In this document: in pieces, positions 32,894-44,596 of the stretch
How the letters are laid out: the number at the start of each line of letters is the position of its first letter
Position numbering within the stretch: position 1 is the stretch's first letter
From: Brachypterus glaber
Taxonomy: Eukaryota; Arthropoda; Insecta; Coleoptera; Kateretidae
DNA length: 64,000 nt
NCBI GenBank assembly: GCA_958510825.1
Contig: OY294048.1
Coordinates: forward strand, 20,849,589 to 20,913,588
Reading direction: 5' to 3'
Program-made: the position numbers and the translations under genes
Notes under the pieces: model-generated
The model's database searches: none
Told to the model about the DNA's origin: nothing
What the model saw: the letters and a program-made list of their open reading frames with translations, nothing else

Positions 32894-33344
32894 TATATTA
32901 GGATAAGAGTTTTTAAAAATGGGATTAGGGACCGTTACCGGAATGACGATATTGACATTCAAAATGTCAGAAAGAGGTTAATTGCAAATTTTTACCGGAT
33001 CTTTTTAATGTTTTTTTTAGAACAGAACTTACGTCTGCATTTATGATTAGGCAAGTGTTAGTACACCTAAACCACTGTAACTTTTAATTCAATAAAATTA
33101 TTATTATTATATACTTTTGTTAATTTAATTTTAATCAGGCCAACCATTTACATCAAACCTTAACCAAAATTTTTAGATTGTGGCTAACATTTAAAATAAA
33201 AATGTCAGTGGTGTCCTAAAAAGAGGTTTAGGTAGAAAAAAATAATATTAATTTTACTTATTTTTTCTGAAAAAGACTGGCCCTTATAACTTTTGTTAGA
33301 AAATTTTTTATACAGGGGCTTCCAAAAAAGTAATTTACAGTAAG
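32894..33344. other. AT-rich intron DNA, nothing recognised
   Basis: No element was delimited here apart from a short relative of the 30540 repeat near 33135. Confidence 0.35.
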
Positions 33345-33659
33345 ATTCAAGATTTATTAATGTATATACAAAATATTTGTTTACACAGGTCAGGTAAACA
33401 TAAATAAATAAATAAATTTACAATACAGTTAAAATGTGTTTACATTCACAACATATTAAAAGCAGTGTCAGCATATAGATATTGAGTAAAATGCCTGCCG
33501 CAGAAGATATTGTTTTGTTTTTGCTTTAAATTGCAATAATGGGAGAGCTTGTACACGCGGAGGTAGTTTATTATAGAATTTTACCCCATAGTAATTACAC
33601 CCATTTCTGCTAGACCCCAATCTTAGGAAATTTGACCTAAAGTTTATGGCCCTTGTGTT

Positions 33660-35200
33660 TTAATTGTGTTCGTTATGATTAGTTATTAAGGCATTCTTGT
33701 TTTGGTGCACGTATAACAGACAGACCAATATGTAAAATGAGGGTAATGTTAGAACCCCCAGTTCAGTAAATTTGGATTTTACATCTTGTCTATAACCTAG
33801 ACTGGTTATTATCCTCATTACCTTACGCTGTAATCCAAAAATTCTGGACATATTGACTGCATGACCCCAGCATATGAGACCATAAGACATTTGTGACGCA
33901 AATAAGGCATGATAAGCTGTCAACCTTATATTGACATCAACAATTTTTGAGAGTTGTCTGATAACATAAATATTTTTTGACAGTTTATTTGCCAGAAAAT
34001 TTATATGTTCGTTCCACGTTAATTTGGGATCTAGATAAACTCCTAAAAATTTACCTTTTCACGGATTTTCAATACTACCTGTTGCTCTGTGAGTGAACAG
34101 CATACGGACAGTTTTTGACTGGTTAAGTTTTAAATTATTAGCTTTAAACCACTCTTCCGAATTTGAAAGTGTACCCACCATGTCATGCTGGATAGTTACT
34201 AAGCTTTTACTTTTATTTAACAAAGTAGTATCATCTGCAAAATGAATAACATCGGAATCGGCCACAGACTCATGCATGTCGTTAATATAAATTAGGAACA
34301 GAGTAGGCCCAAGGACGGATCCCTGGGATACTCCATCCCCAATAGTATTTAATTTTGACTTTTTGTTGTTAATACACGTGTACTGTGTCCGATTCGAGAG
34401 GTAGGACTCAAGTAGTTTGCATGCTAAAAAATCAAAATTTAGTAATTTTAGTTTTTCCAGCATGACAGGGTGGGAGACACAATCGAAAGCTTTTTGCAAA
34501 TCGCAGAGTGTGACCCCGACATACTCTTGATTTTCCATTGCCTCAATAATTTTGTCCATTAAACCTATGATTGCGTTAGTGGTTGACATATTTTTACGAA
34601 AGCCAAACTGTTTGTAGTAAAAAAGATTATTTTGCTCCATATGTTCAGTAATTTGGTTTTTTAAAAGCGTTTCAATGACTTTTGAAAGAATTGGCACCAA
34701 TGAAATAGGTCTAAAATTATTTTCCGTTATGGTTCCACCTTTATGTATAGGAATTACTTTTGAAATTTTGAGTATGTCGGGGAAATTACCTGTTTCTATA
34801 CAAGTATTAACTAGCTTTGTTATTGGTATTATTATTATATTTTTTACATGCTTAATTAAGTTTGTAGATTAGTCAAAATGGTCTAAACTTGATTTATTTT
34901 TCATTTTATCTATAACATCCCTCACATTGTTGTATGTTACTGGTTTAAATTGAAATTTTGGAAAATTTAATTTTTTCATGTAACGTTTGAAATTTTTTGA
35001 ACCAGGTTTGGGTTTATTTTCTTTGCTAATAGCCTTGGAAATATTGACAAAAAAATCGTTTAGACCATTTGGATCAAGGTTAATATTTTGTTTGCTTTTT
35101 TTCGGTGGTTTATTTTCATTTATTATATTCCAATATGTTTTGGGTGTTTTGCCTTCTTTATTTATAATGTTATTATAATAAGCACTTTTTGCAAGTCGAA
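33660..35200 (-). pseudogene. LINE reverse transcriptase with two in-frame stops
   Basis: A single frame runs from about 35178 to 33660, broken only by TAA at 34871-34869 and TGA at 34061-34059. It contains TYWNIINE near the start, NFRPISLVPILSKVIE (RT motif), QFGFRKNMSTTNAI, LCDLQKAFDCVSH (first catalytic Asp), GVSQGSVLGPTLF and VIHFADDTTLL (the ADD box). After the TGA come FLGVYLDPKLTWNEHI and SYGLICWGHAVNMSRIFGLQ. All reverse transcriptase landmarks are present in order. Both stops are single substitutions, e.g. the TGA follows IENP where Arg is usual. At 35205-35226 a 10 bp direct duplication (ATACTTTACG twice) shifts the frame upstream. Confidence 0.9.
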
Positions 35201-35376
35201 TCTTTTATATACTTTACGATACTTTACGATAAACTTTTAGTTGATTTTTTAAGTTCTTAGTTGGGAAATTTTGACACATTTCTGACAGTAATTTGACATT
35301 TTCACGTATATGATAAAGCTGAGCATTAAACCACTTGTTTTTTGACTTAATTTTTTCTGAGATTGTTTTTGTTTTT

Positions 35377-36072
35377 TTAGGAAAACATGACTATATTTTG
35401 AGTTAAAATATTCATAAATGTTTCAAACTTACCATTCATATCCACATGCTGCTCACTCACAAAGTCCCAGTTCACCTCTAGTAAATTGTGATAAAATTGG
35501 TACATACCTTCTGCATTATAACTTCGATATGAAATTTTTTTGTAATTTTGGTCTGATATGCCAGGGTCATAAACAGCTGTTTTGAAGTTTTCAAAATTTA
35601 CAAGGATGTTATCAATACAGTTTTTCTTTCTTGTTCTGTCTGTTATCGTGCACCTGAAAAAATGTGACTGTATTAGATCCTTAAATTTACCCAAATTGGA
35701 GTCTTCTATAAATTTGATATTAAAGTCTCCCATCATTACAATTTCTCTTTTTGAGTTTTTAAATTTACATAAAACTTTTTCAAAATTTTCCAAAAACAAC
35801 TGATATTCCCCGTATGGGGCTGGAGAACGGTAAATTACAAGTATTATTAAATTGTACTTAGCTGATTCTGCGGCAGACATTTCACAGTGTGTTTCTAGAG
35901 ATAAAGTTTCAATGTTTTTTAATGGTATAAAGTCCGTGTCTTGTCTGCAAAATATGGCTACACCTCCTCTCTTTGACGACCTCCTGCAGAAATGAGAGAC
36001 TAGGTTGAAATGTGGTGCATTAAACCCTAGGATTTCCTCCTCTGGAAAAAAGTGTTCTGACATACAGACCAC
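35377..36072 (-). pseudogene. LINE apurinic-like endonuclease domain
   Basis: The 231-codon frame shows the endonuclease/exonuclease/phosphatase fold motifs in order. CMSEHF lies at the start, RGGVAIFCR and VIYRSPA in the middle, and MMGDFNI carries the conserved Asp-Phe-Asn. NCIDNILV and SDQN follow near the end, with SDQ in place of the usual SDH. This domain nicks target DNA to prime reverse transcription. The frame ends at 35377; the neighbouring frame continues CFPKKTKTISEKIKSKNKWF, so a shift near 35390 separates it from the reverse transcriptase. Confidence 0.88.
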
Positions 36073-36227
36073 ATGCAGTAATATAATAATTTAAGATATG
36101 GTTACCTTAGTTTTGTTGTTAACTTAAATAAACTAGTTTAATATATTATTGAGGACATTACTGAGCACAATAAAAGTTAAGCCTTAAAGCTTTTTGTGTT
36201 TTCCGAAAAATTCTTGTCATATCATTC

Positions 36228-38543
36228 GGCCGTGTGAACCTGGCCATGAAGATGGGGCACTTACGAAATAAGGGTCCTTTCCTAAAAGGGGACCCCCTAG
36301 AAAGGTTAGTGCCCCAATTGGTTTCGTTAGTGCCCCTTTGGTTCTCGACTTATAAGGTTGGGGAAAAAAACACCTGTTCTTCACAAAAGAGCAATAACGA
36401 TTTTTTCGATTTTTTTTGTTTATCACTCGAAAGCATTTCGTTAGTGCCTGTTAGTGCCCAGGATTTTTTTTCTCCATCCTCAAAGGTTAACTCTGAGGGT
36501 CACCTCTAAGTTGATAATTTTAAACTGTCACACTAACAAAAGTAAAAGAAATATATTTGTTTTTTTCGCACATATGAGCTCTCTAGCGTTGGTAGAGGTT
36601 AGTGCCCAATCAAAGTATCCTCAGCCTTTATTATGAGGCTCGCCTCAGGGCTCCGAAAAAGTGCAAAAAAATGTATATATTATTAAAGCATATACGAGTT
36701 CTTTATCGTTAGTGGACGTTAGTGCCCTCAAAAAAATTACTTAATGTCCAAAGACGACGACTCCAGAGGCTTTTAACTTTCCCAGATTTTAAGACCATAC
36801 CATAGACTATAATACTATATAACTTAAACCGGGAAAATTATTCTAACCAAACTTTTGATATCTTTCAATCTTTGACATGAATTAAAAAACTGGAGTTGTT
36901 TAGTATCAAAAAATTAATTGTCGATTTTTTAAGAAGTGCCATCTAGCGATGGGTTTTTAAATACTGTTTTGCATAAAATATATAATTATTCATTTCCCAA
37001 AGTATTAAATAATTATAGGTTCGTATGTTTCCAAAAAATTTTGGATTAAAACCCTAGAAAGGCAGAATTTATTTAAATTTAATTTTAACGGTATTGCGTC
37101 AACAACAACATCGGAATAATACGAACATTTTATGAATATTATATCGAAAAAGAAACGCTTTAGCATACATGTTTGTTACACAGAGTTCTGTGTTGAGATT
37201 ATTTAGGTAAAATTGGGGTGAGTCATTAAACGTTGAAAAAAAAAATAAAATATTTTTTTGCAAAAATTTGAAATGTTTAAAATATTTGCGTGTAAATTCG
37301 TATAGGGATTTTTAAGTTCACCATATAATTATATAATATTATATTATATTATATTATGATTAAAATATAATTAAAAATTAATTTTATCTACGTTAACACT
37401 CATTTAAATGTCATTATGACGTACTTTATCGCCCTTGTGCTATAAAATAAAAAAGGTACGAATTGTTTAATTTAATTAGTTGAAAGCTTCTTAAACACTT
37501 ATAGTATACATACTTATAGTGGAAAAATTAATTTTATTGTAAGGATTATTTGCAGATAGGAAAACTTTTCTTAGCCGGGCAGCATAGGTATAGTAGCCAT
37601 AGTTCCTTTCCATACTCGTTTCAGTATTAGACCATCTTCAAAGAAAACCTAACACTAATCTAATCTAACTTTCTATGGTAAGTCCCTATAATTTCCCGAA
37701 CAGACCATTCTTACGACTGACCGACCGATTTTTTTTTGCTCAAAATTGATTTATATATAAAACGTCATAAAAATACCCGAAACAAATTTTAAAACTTTTG
37801 CACGAATGCAAGGCTATCCCAAAGTTTTGAATATTTTAAAAATGGGAAAGCAAAATTAATAATTTGATACTAAGGAACTCAAGTTTTATGTCAAAAATTG
37901 AATGATGATCAAAAGTTTGGTTAGAATAATTTTCCCGGCTTAAGTTATATAGTGTTATACTGTATAGGTATTGTCTTAAAATCTGGGAAAGTTAAAAGCC
38001 TCTGGAGTCGTCGTCTTTGGACGTTATGTCATTTTTTTGAGGGCACTAACGTCTACTAACGACAAAGAACTCGTATATGCTTTAATCGAGGCTTTAATAA
38101 TATACACTTTTTTTGTTCACTTTTTCGGAGCCCTGAGGTGAGCCTCATAATAAAGGCTGAGGAGAGTTTGATTGGGCACTAACCTCTACCAACGCTAGAG
38201 AGCTCCTATGTGCAAAAAAAAACAAATATATTTCTTTTAGTTTTGTTAGTGTGACGGTTTAAAATTATCAACTTGGAGGTGACCCTTTGGGGATGGAGAA
38301 AAAAAATTCTGGGCACCAACAGGCACTAACGAAATGCTTTCGAGTGATAAACAAAAAAAAATCGAAAAAATCGTTATTTCTCTTTTGTGAAGAACAGGTG
38401 TTTTTTTCCCCAACCTTATAAGTCGAGAACCAAAGGGGCACTAACGAAACCAATTGGGGCACTAACCTTTCTAGGGGGTCCCCTTTTAGGAAAGGACCCT
38501 TATTTCGTAAGTGCCCCATCTCCATGGCCAGGTTCACACGGCC
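36228..38543. mobile_element. 2316 bp foldback element with 9 bp target duplication (Mutator-like)
   Basis: It begins GGCCGTGTGAACCTGGCCAT and ends with the exact complement. ATATCATTC is present on each side (36219-36227 and 38544-38552). The arms pair from 36228 to about 36900 and from about 37870 to 38543, nearly 680 bp each. The spacer is about 950 bp and contains repeat R copy 3 at 37690-37856. Long TIRs with 9 bp duplications are the signature of Mutator-like (MULE/foldback) elements; Merlin can also give 8-9 bp. No transposase is present; frames such as 36234-36509 and 38268-38537 are mirror images of each other in the two arms and are not genes. Confidence 0.9.
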
Positions 38544-38552
38544 ATATCATTC

Positions 38553-38870
38553 CTGTTTCTTTTTTAAAGTTCATACGTGCATTAAAGATAATATTGGTGA
38601 TTTCGTTTTGTTCCACAAAATCAGTTCCAAGCTATAAATCAATCGAATTTTATACATAATATTTTTTATCCGAACCCCTTTTTAGGGCGACACTGACTTT
38701 TATTTTTATTATAAACTTTGGCAATGAAATATGCGTTTTGGTTTAGTCTATAATATATTATATACATATTATGGTTGTCCTGATTGGAATTAAAAAATCA
38801 AAAAGATATATATAGATCTCTTTTTTTGGACACTACTGACCAAAATATTTATCCTTATGAAAAAGTAGAC
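38553..38870. other. Spacer between two large foldback elements
   Basis: About 320 bp of AT-rich intron DNA. No feature was recognised. Confidence 0.4.
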
Positions 38871-38878
38871 ATGGACAG

Positions 38879-41853
38879 TAGGGTGGTCGTGAAAAAAAAA
38901 GTATATTCTAGAATCGATACTAATACGCAGAATTGTAGTACTACCTGACAATATGATGCACAAAAAATTTGAAGTCGATTGGATCATGTATCATACCGCA
39001 CAGTGTGCTCAAATGTTTAAAAATAAGCCAAACTATATTATCATGTATAGAAATTTTCAGGGTGGAAAACTTTTTTATGTCTTTACATTAAATTTTAACC
39101 ATATATGTGTGTTTTATTTATACCAACTTTTAGTTCAAAAGGATCACATTTAGTGGTAGTAAGTGAGGCCCAAATGTCGAAAAAATGTCGAAAAAATACT
39201 ATTTTTCTCGAAAATTTAGTAGACATTTCTAATTTACTTCAGTTTAGAGATGCAAATGTTAGGGTGCTCAGAAAAAAAATTATTTATATGTATCCAAAGA
39301 AACTACGTTCCAAATTTCAGGTAAATTAAAAATGCCTACGAGTTCGCGCAAAAGCATTTTATGTCTCAAAATAGTTTTTTTTTTTTAATTTTTCAGCAAT
39401 AAGTTTTTGCTTATTACATCCCATTCATAGAAACTATAGGTTGATTCAATTTTAAAATCAAAGATAGGCATTTAAGAAAATCTGTGCCAAATTTCAACTT
39501 CATTGGATATCTATAACATGTGCTATGAAGATGATATAAGTCTTAAAAAATATATTTTTTTACCTTCGAGTTCTAATCTACAACATATAATTGATACAAA
39601 TTATACAATGCTTATTTTAAAATAGTAGCTGAGTACCTAACCAAAAACTGTGCTAAATTTCAACTACAGTGAATTTTTATAACATGTGCTATAAAGGTGC
39701 TATAAGCCTTAACAAGCATTTTTTACTTAGTTTTTTTTTTTAATTTCGAGTTTAATCCTACCACATTGATACAAATGTAGACTATTTATTTTTTAAATCG
39801 TAGCTTAGTATCTAAACAATCATATACCAAATTTCAAGTACATCAAATGTCTATAACAGGTGCTAAAAAACTGCTATGTCTTAAAAAACCTATTTTTCAG
39901 TTTTTTTTTTGCCTACAGGTTCCATTGATACAAATTAAAAACAATTTAGTAGTACCTAAAAAAAAATCTGTGCAAAATTTAAAGTATATCGGATATCTTC
40001 AATAGCTGCTATAAATGTTCTTTACTTTCAAGTTCTAACCTTCCATCTTCCCTTGTTATCAATTATGGACTTTAGTTTTAAAATCGTAGCTTAGTAATAA
40101 TCTATGCCAAATTTCAAGTATATCAGATATCTTTAATAGCTGTCATAAATGTTTTTTTGTCTTTAAGTTCGTACCTAGCACTTTTCATTTTTAAAAATTA
40201 TATCACTTTTAAAATCCTTGTTAATTACCTAACAAAAATATGTGCCAAATTTAGCTACTTTGCAATTTTTTCAAGTTATTTTTTTTATAAAAGCATGCAA
40301 AAATAATCCGTAAAAAATATTAACGCATTCTATTAAAATTTAATGAGATGCGTTAATATATAACACATATAGTATTAAACATTAACGCATCCCATTAAAT
40401 TTTAATAGAATGCGTTAATATTTTTTACGGATTATTTTTGCATGCTTTTATAAAAAAAATAACTTGAAAAAATTTCAAAGTAGCTAAATTTAGCACATAT
40501 TTTTGTTACGTAATTAACAACGATTTTAAAAGTGATATAATTTGTAAAAATGAAAAGTGCTAGGTAAGAACTTAAAGGCAAAACAACATTTATGACAGCT
40601 ATTAAAGATATTTGATATACTTGAAATTTGGCATAGATTATTACTAAGCTACGATTTTAAAACTAAAGTCCATAATTGATAACAAGGGAAGATGGTAGGT
40701 TAGAACTTAAAAGTAAAGAACATTTATAGCAGCTATTGATGATATCCGATATACTTTAAATTTTGCACAGATTTTTTTTAGGTACTACTAAATAGTTTTT
40801 AATTTCTATCAATGGAACCTGTAGAACTCAAAGGTAAAAAAACTGAAAAATAGGTTTTTTAAGACATAGCATTTTTTTAGCATCTGTTATAGACATTTGA
40901 TGTACTTGAAATTTGGTATATGATTGTTTAGATACTAGGCTACGATTTAAAAAATAAATAGTCTACATTTGTATAAATGTGGTAGGATTAAACTCGAAAT
41001 TAAAAAAAAAAAGCTATGTAAAAAATGCTTGTTAAGACTTATAGCATCTTTATAGCACATTTTATAAAAATTCACTGTAGTTGAAATTTGGCACAGTTTT
41101 TGGTTAGGTACTCAGTTATTTTTATTTTAAAATAAGCATTGTATAATTTATATTAATTATATGTTGTAGATTAGAACTCGAAGGTAAAAAAATATATTTT
41201 TTAAGACTTATATCATCTTCATAGCACATGTTATAGATATCCAATGAAGTTGAAATTTGGCACAGATTTTCTTAATTGCCTATCTATGATTTTAAAATTG
41301 ATTAACCTATAGTTTCTATGAATGGGATGTAATAAGCAAAAACTTATTGCTGAAAAATTAGAAAAAAAACTATTTTGAGACATAAAACGCTTTTGCGCGA
41401 CCTCGTAGGCATTTTTAAGTTACCTGAAATTTGGAACGTAGTTTCTTTGGATACATATAAATAAATTTTTTTCTGAGCACCCTAACATTTGCATCTCTAA
41501 ACTGAAGTAAATTAGAAATTTCTACTAAATTTTCAAGAAAAATAGTATGTTTTCGACATTTGGGTCTCACTTACTACCACTAAATGTGATCCTTTTGAAC
41601 TAAAAGTTGGTGTTAATAAAACACACATATATGGTTAAAATTTAACTTAAAGACAAAAAAAAGTTTTCCACCCTGAAAATTTCTATACATGATAATATAG
41701 TTTGGCTTATTTTTAAACATTTGAGCACACTGTGCGGTATGAAAAAGTTCAATCGACTTCAAATTTTTTGTGCATCATAATGTCAGTTAGTACTACAATT
41801 CTGGGTATTAGTATCGATTCTAGGATATACTTTTTTTTTTCACGACCACCCTA
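38879..41853. mobile_element. 2975 bp near-complete palindrome with 8 bp target duplication (hAT-like)
   Basis: The left end is TAGGGTGGTCGTGAAAAAAA and the right end its complement, finishing CACGACCACCCTA. ATGGACAG flanks both sides (38871-38878 and 41854-41861). The element pairs with itself from end to end around 40365, so each arm is nearly 1.49 kb with only scattered differences. A TAGGG start plus 8 bp duplication fits the hAT superfamily. Each arm is built from about six degenerate units of roughly 120-150 bp, with GTGCCAAATTTCAAG, ATCTATAACATGTGCTATAA and TTCGAGTTCTAA blocks. No transposase or other convincing frame is present. Confidence 0.92.
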
Positions 41854-41959
41854 ATGGACAGTCAGTCTTTATCATAAAAAATTAAGAAACTAGTATTATT
41901 TTTCTCCATTTGGACCCCTTTTTAGAAAGCCATTGGCTTTCTGTATTTTTTTTTTTTTT

Positions 41960-42610
41960 TGAAAGTTGACAATGAATTTAGTGCTTTGGATAAGGTTTGG
42001 TTTATATAGTTGGCCTGGTTAAGGAATAATAAGAAAGTAAGGTTCTACCTATAGAGCCCCCGCGGCTAAACTATGTACTGTAGGAGGTTGGCGACTTTAC
42101 CATTATTTTTAGAATGGTCCCTATTATATCGTCGGCTTACAAGTAAAGAGCACTAAGTCCAAAAACATGGTTTTGAGATATTTACAAATTTAACTTTCAC
42201 TGTTGTTTTTTAATTTTTGTAATAATTGTTACAAAAATGCACGTTTCGCCAAACAAACACTAAGTCGCTTAGTGCAGAAACATTTGAAATAATCTACAAG
42301 TAAAACTCACTAAGTGCACTAAGTGACTTAGTTCCTATTGCCAGATAAAATTTTAATCAAAATCAAATTGGTGCGTTTTGTATAGTGGGTAACTCTCTTG
42401 GCAGTCCACCTAGAAGTTAGTTCGCTTTACCTGTACATAGATCATCAAAAATTAATTACAGTACCATAAAAATCCCATTTTTGCAAAAAAGTGACTTAGT
42501 GCCTTTTACTTGTAAGCCGACGATATTATATCAAAATTTGAGCAAAATTTATGGAGCCTTAGGATTATAATCCTAAATTATAGGAAAAGTGTGCGTAGTC
42601 TTTTAGAATT
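41960..42610 (-). repeat. Dispersed repeat, inverted partner of 30540-30790, carrying a nested MITE
   Basis: On the minus strand it reads CACACTTTTCCTATAATTTA, then after the insertion ATAGGGACCATTCTAAAAAT, GGGGGCTCTATAGGTAGAAC and GGCCAACTATATAAACCAAA, the same order as 30580-30745. Confidence 0.7.
42130..42522. mobile_element. Nested 393 bp MITE with CACTAAGT motif clusters
   Basis: Ends CGTCGGCTTACAAGTAAA and TTTACTTGTAAGCCGACG are exact inverted repeats of 18 bp. Flanks read TATTATAT on the left and ATATTATATC on the right. The uninterrupted relative at 30640 confirms that the 393 bp is an insertion, with ATAT as the apparent duplication. CACTAAGT or its complement ACTTAGTG occurs near 42150, 42262, 42272, 42307, 42315, 42323 and 42493. 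Confidence 0.85.
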
Positions 42611-42870
42611 TAGTGCCTTTTATAATTCTTCAAACAAATACTAGGGTGCAATTGGAAAAAACAAAGTTGGGGGTGGTCCTAAGAGGGTGAGTTATAAGGG
42701 GGAAGGTTTTGATGTGGTAAAATAAAAGTGCTTTTGCGACCAAAGAATCTTTTTCGATCACGTTTTTTCTTTTATTACGGAGATATAGGCTATATAAAAA
42801 TTGTAGAACACCTTGTACATGTACACATGTGTACGTTACATAATTAAACATGTTTAATGTTTTTTTTTAG

Positions 42871-43213
42871 AGTGCCACTAGCCAATCATCTCAAGCAAAC
42901 GATATGATAAGCAGATTTAACGCCCAGAACGTGCTCAGCCAGATGGGCTACAAGGGCCTCGAAATCACGAACGTTACAAAAAACGCGCAGCCTGCGCATC
43001 AGGGTACCTACTCCTCAAACACTTCGTCCAGCGTATCGAACCGCCTGGCGGCTCAAGAACCATCTGGCGGATATAAATCGAACGATGTAACGATACCTCG
43101 GCCTACGTATAACGCGCCTACTATAGACGTGGACCAGGCGTTGAGTCTGAGAGGGAACATAGCGAATCTATCGCACATTGTCGACAGGTTCAGTGAGGAA
43201 AGGCTAATGCAAG
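42871..43213 (+). CDS. Ser/Pro-rich gene, second recognised exon
   Basis: The acceptor TTTTTTTTAG at 42861-42870 and donor CAAG/GTAAGG at 43213/43214 bound 114 codons plus one base. Starting in phase 0, it continues the previous exon without a stop: SATSQSSQANDMISRFNAQN, then VLSQMGYKGLEITNV and later PTIDVDQALSLRGNIANLSH with IVDRFSEERLMQ. The last part is the least repetitive stretch of the protein and is predicted to be helical, so it may be a conserved interaction segment. No known domain was recognised. GC content is well above the flanking intron. Confidence 0.88.
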
Positions 43214-43269
43214 GTAAGGGCTAGTGACCATTTTCATTTTATTATTTTTTCCGGGTTGTATTTTATATA

Positions 43270-43978
43270 CCGTGCGGTTCAAAAGTCACCCTTCCCACCT
43301 CTTAACTTTTGAACGAATTGAGATATCGGCTTAAAATTTAGATCTCATAAATAAGACAACTTAAACTATCTTTTTATATATATATTTGATGTTATATTTT
43401 TGTATATATTGATGTTTTCAGCTCTTCACGGGCGCACGAGGGGAAATTTTTTTAATAGAAAGATGGGTCGTGTGATACATTGTTTTAAAGCTTATAAAAT
43501 TCTCTATTTTACCATATACTTTTAATTTTTTTAAACATGTTTTTTAAGGTTCTAATTTTTCAATTTTTTTGCTAAATTTTATTTATATCCATTAAAATTA
43601 GTTTAAAAGTATAATTTACGTTTTTGCAACTTGAAATAATTATTTTTTCAAAAATTGTTTGATTTTTTTAAAGAAATTTTAACGAAAATACTTTTTCAAC
43701 ACTATTTTAAACTCTGTCTAAAAAAAATTAAAAATATAGAGAATTTTATAAGCTTTAAAATGATGAACCACATGAAGTTCTATTTAAAAAAAAATCCCCC
43801 TACCCCCCGTGCCCACATTTTAAAAGCTGAAAATATCAATTTATTATTCCATCAATCTATTGTCTAATATCAAATATATGCGAAAAGATAGTTTGAGTTG
43901 TCTTATTTATGAGTTTCAATTTTTAAGTCGTATTTCAACTCGTTCAAAAGTTAAGAGGGTGACTTTTGGAGCGCACGG
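43270..43978. mobile_element. Palindromic MITE, family F4 (709 bp, TA target)
   Basis: It starts CCGTGCGGTTCAAAAGTCAC and ends GTGACTTTTGGAGCGCACGG, flanked by TA. The arms pair over most of the length, e.g. GACAACTTAAACTATCTTTT against AAAAGATAGTTTGAGTTGTC. Related copies are at 3018 and 8422. Confidence 0.85.
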
Positions 43979-44596
43979 TATGTTTTAAAGTACATTTAAA
44001 TTAAGCTATTTGTCAATCGCCAGGTTCTGGAAAAAACTTAAATAACTATTTGTTTAAATGAATGCATATACAGGTATACTTATAGGGGGCTCTAGGGAAG
44101 TACTACTGTAAATAATGGTACTGGTGCTTTAATGATTACCTTGCAGAAAGGCTTTTAGTTTTGTCACGAATTCGGGGTCTTCGTGTCACGAATAATGGTG
44201 CTTGAAACACTTCTTTATAAAACGCTTACCACTTTAGGTTTAATAGATGTCAGTTACTTTGCCCAATGGGCACTGCCCACTTTGGGGACTACCCAACCAT
44301 CGACTCTATTCAATCTGATAATCTAATTTTCTAATTCTCGTCATTTGATCTAAGTATCGTATTTATACCACGATGTTTTACAAACACACCTGGTTTATTT
44401 AATTTCAATGTTAGTTTACAATAACACTAGAATGCTTGGTGTGCAAAACATCTGTATATAATACAAGGTACTAATTCATAAATAATAAATGAAATTGTTT
44501 TATTAAATTTAGGTAAAGACTGTATGGCTACCTAGCCAACTCTTGACAATATGTAATTAATTAGTTAATTCAGGGCTATTTCCTGAATTGTATATT

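Larger units (their letters stand above)
33345..36110 (-). mobile_element. LINE (non-LTR retrotransposon), 5' truncated, recently decayed
   Basis: Read on the minus strand, the order is endonuclease (36072-35377), reverse transcriptase (about 35200-34059), a C-terminal region (34058-33660) and an AT-rich 3' tail with TAAATAAATAAATAAATTT around 33400. This is the second ORF of a Jockey/CR1-like LINE. The first ORF is not seen, and the copy seems to stop at the start of the endonuclease. It lies antisense in intron 1 of the Ser/Pro-rich gene. Confidence 0.88.
28440..42870 (+). other. Intron 1 of the Ser/Pro-rich gene (14.4 kb), filled with mobile elements
   Basis: Donor CACAG/GTTAGT at 28439/28440 and acceptor TTTTTTTTAG/AGT at 42870/42871 join codons in phase 0. 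Within it lie two MITE copies, a 167 bp tandem array, a LINE tail, a palindromic TA MITE, a longer LINE, a 2.3 kb foldback element, a 3.0 kb palindrome and a nested 393 bp MITE, each listed separately. No alternative exon was recognised. Confidence 0.8.

Noticed and set aside
38953..39329. Overlapping open frames inside the 3 kb palindrome
   Set aside because: They overlap each other in different frames, are AT-biased, and lie in non-coding arms with no protein motifs.
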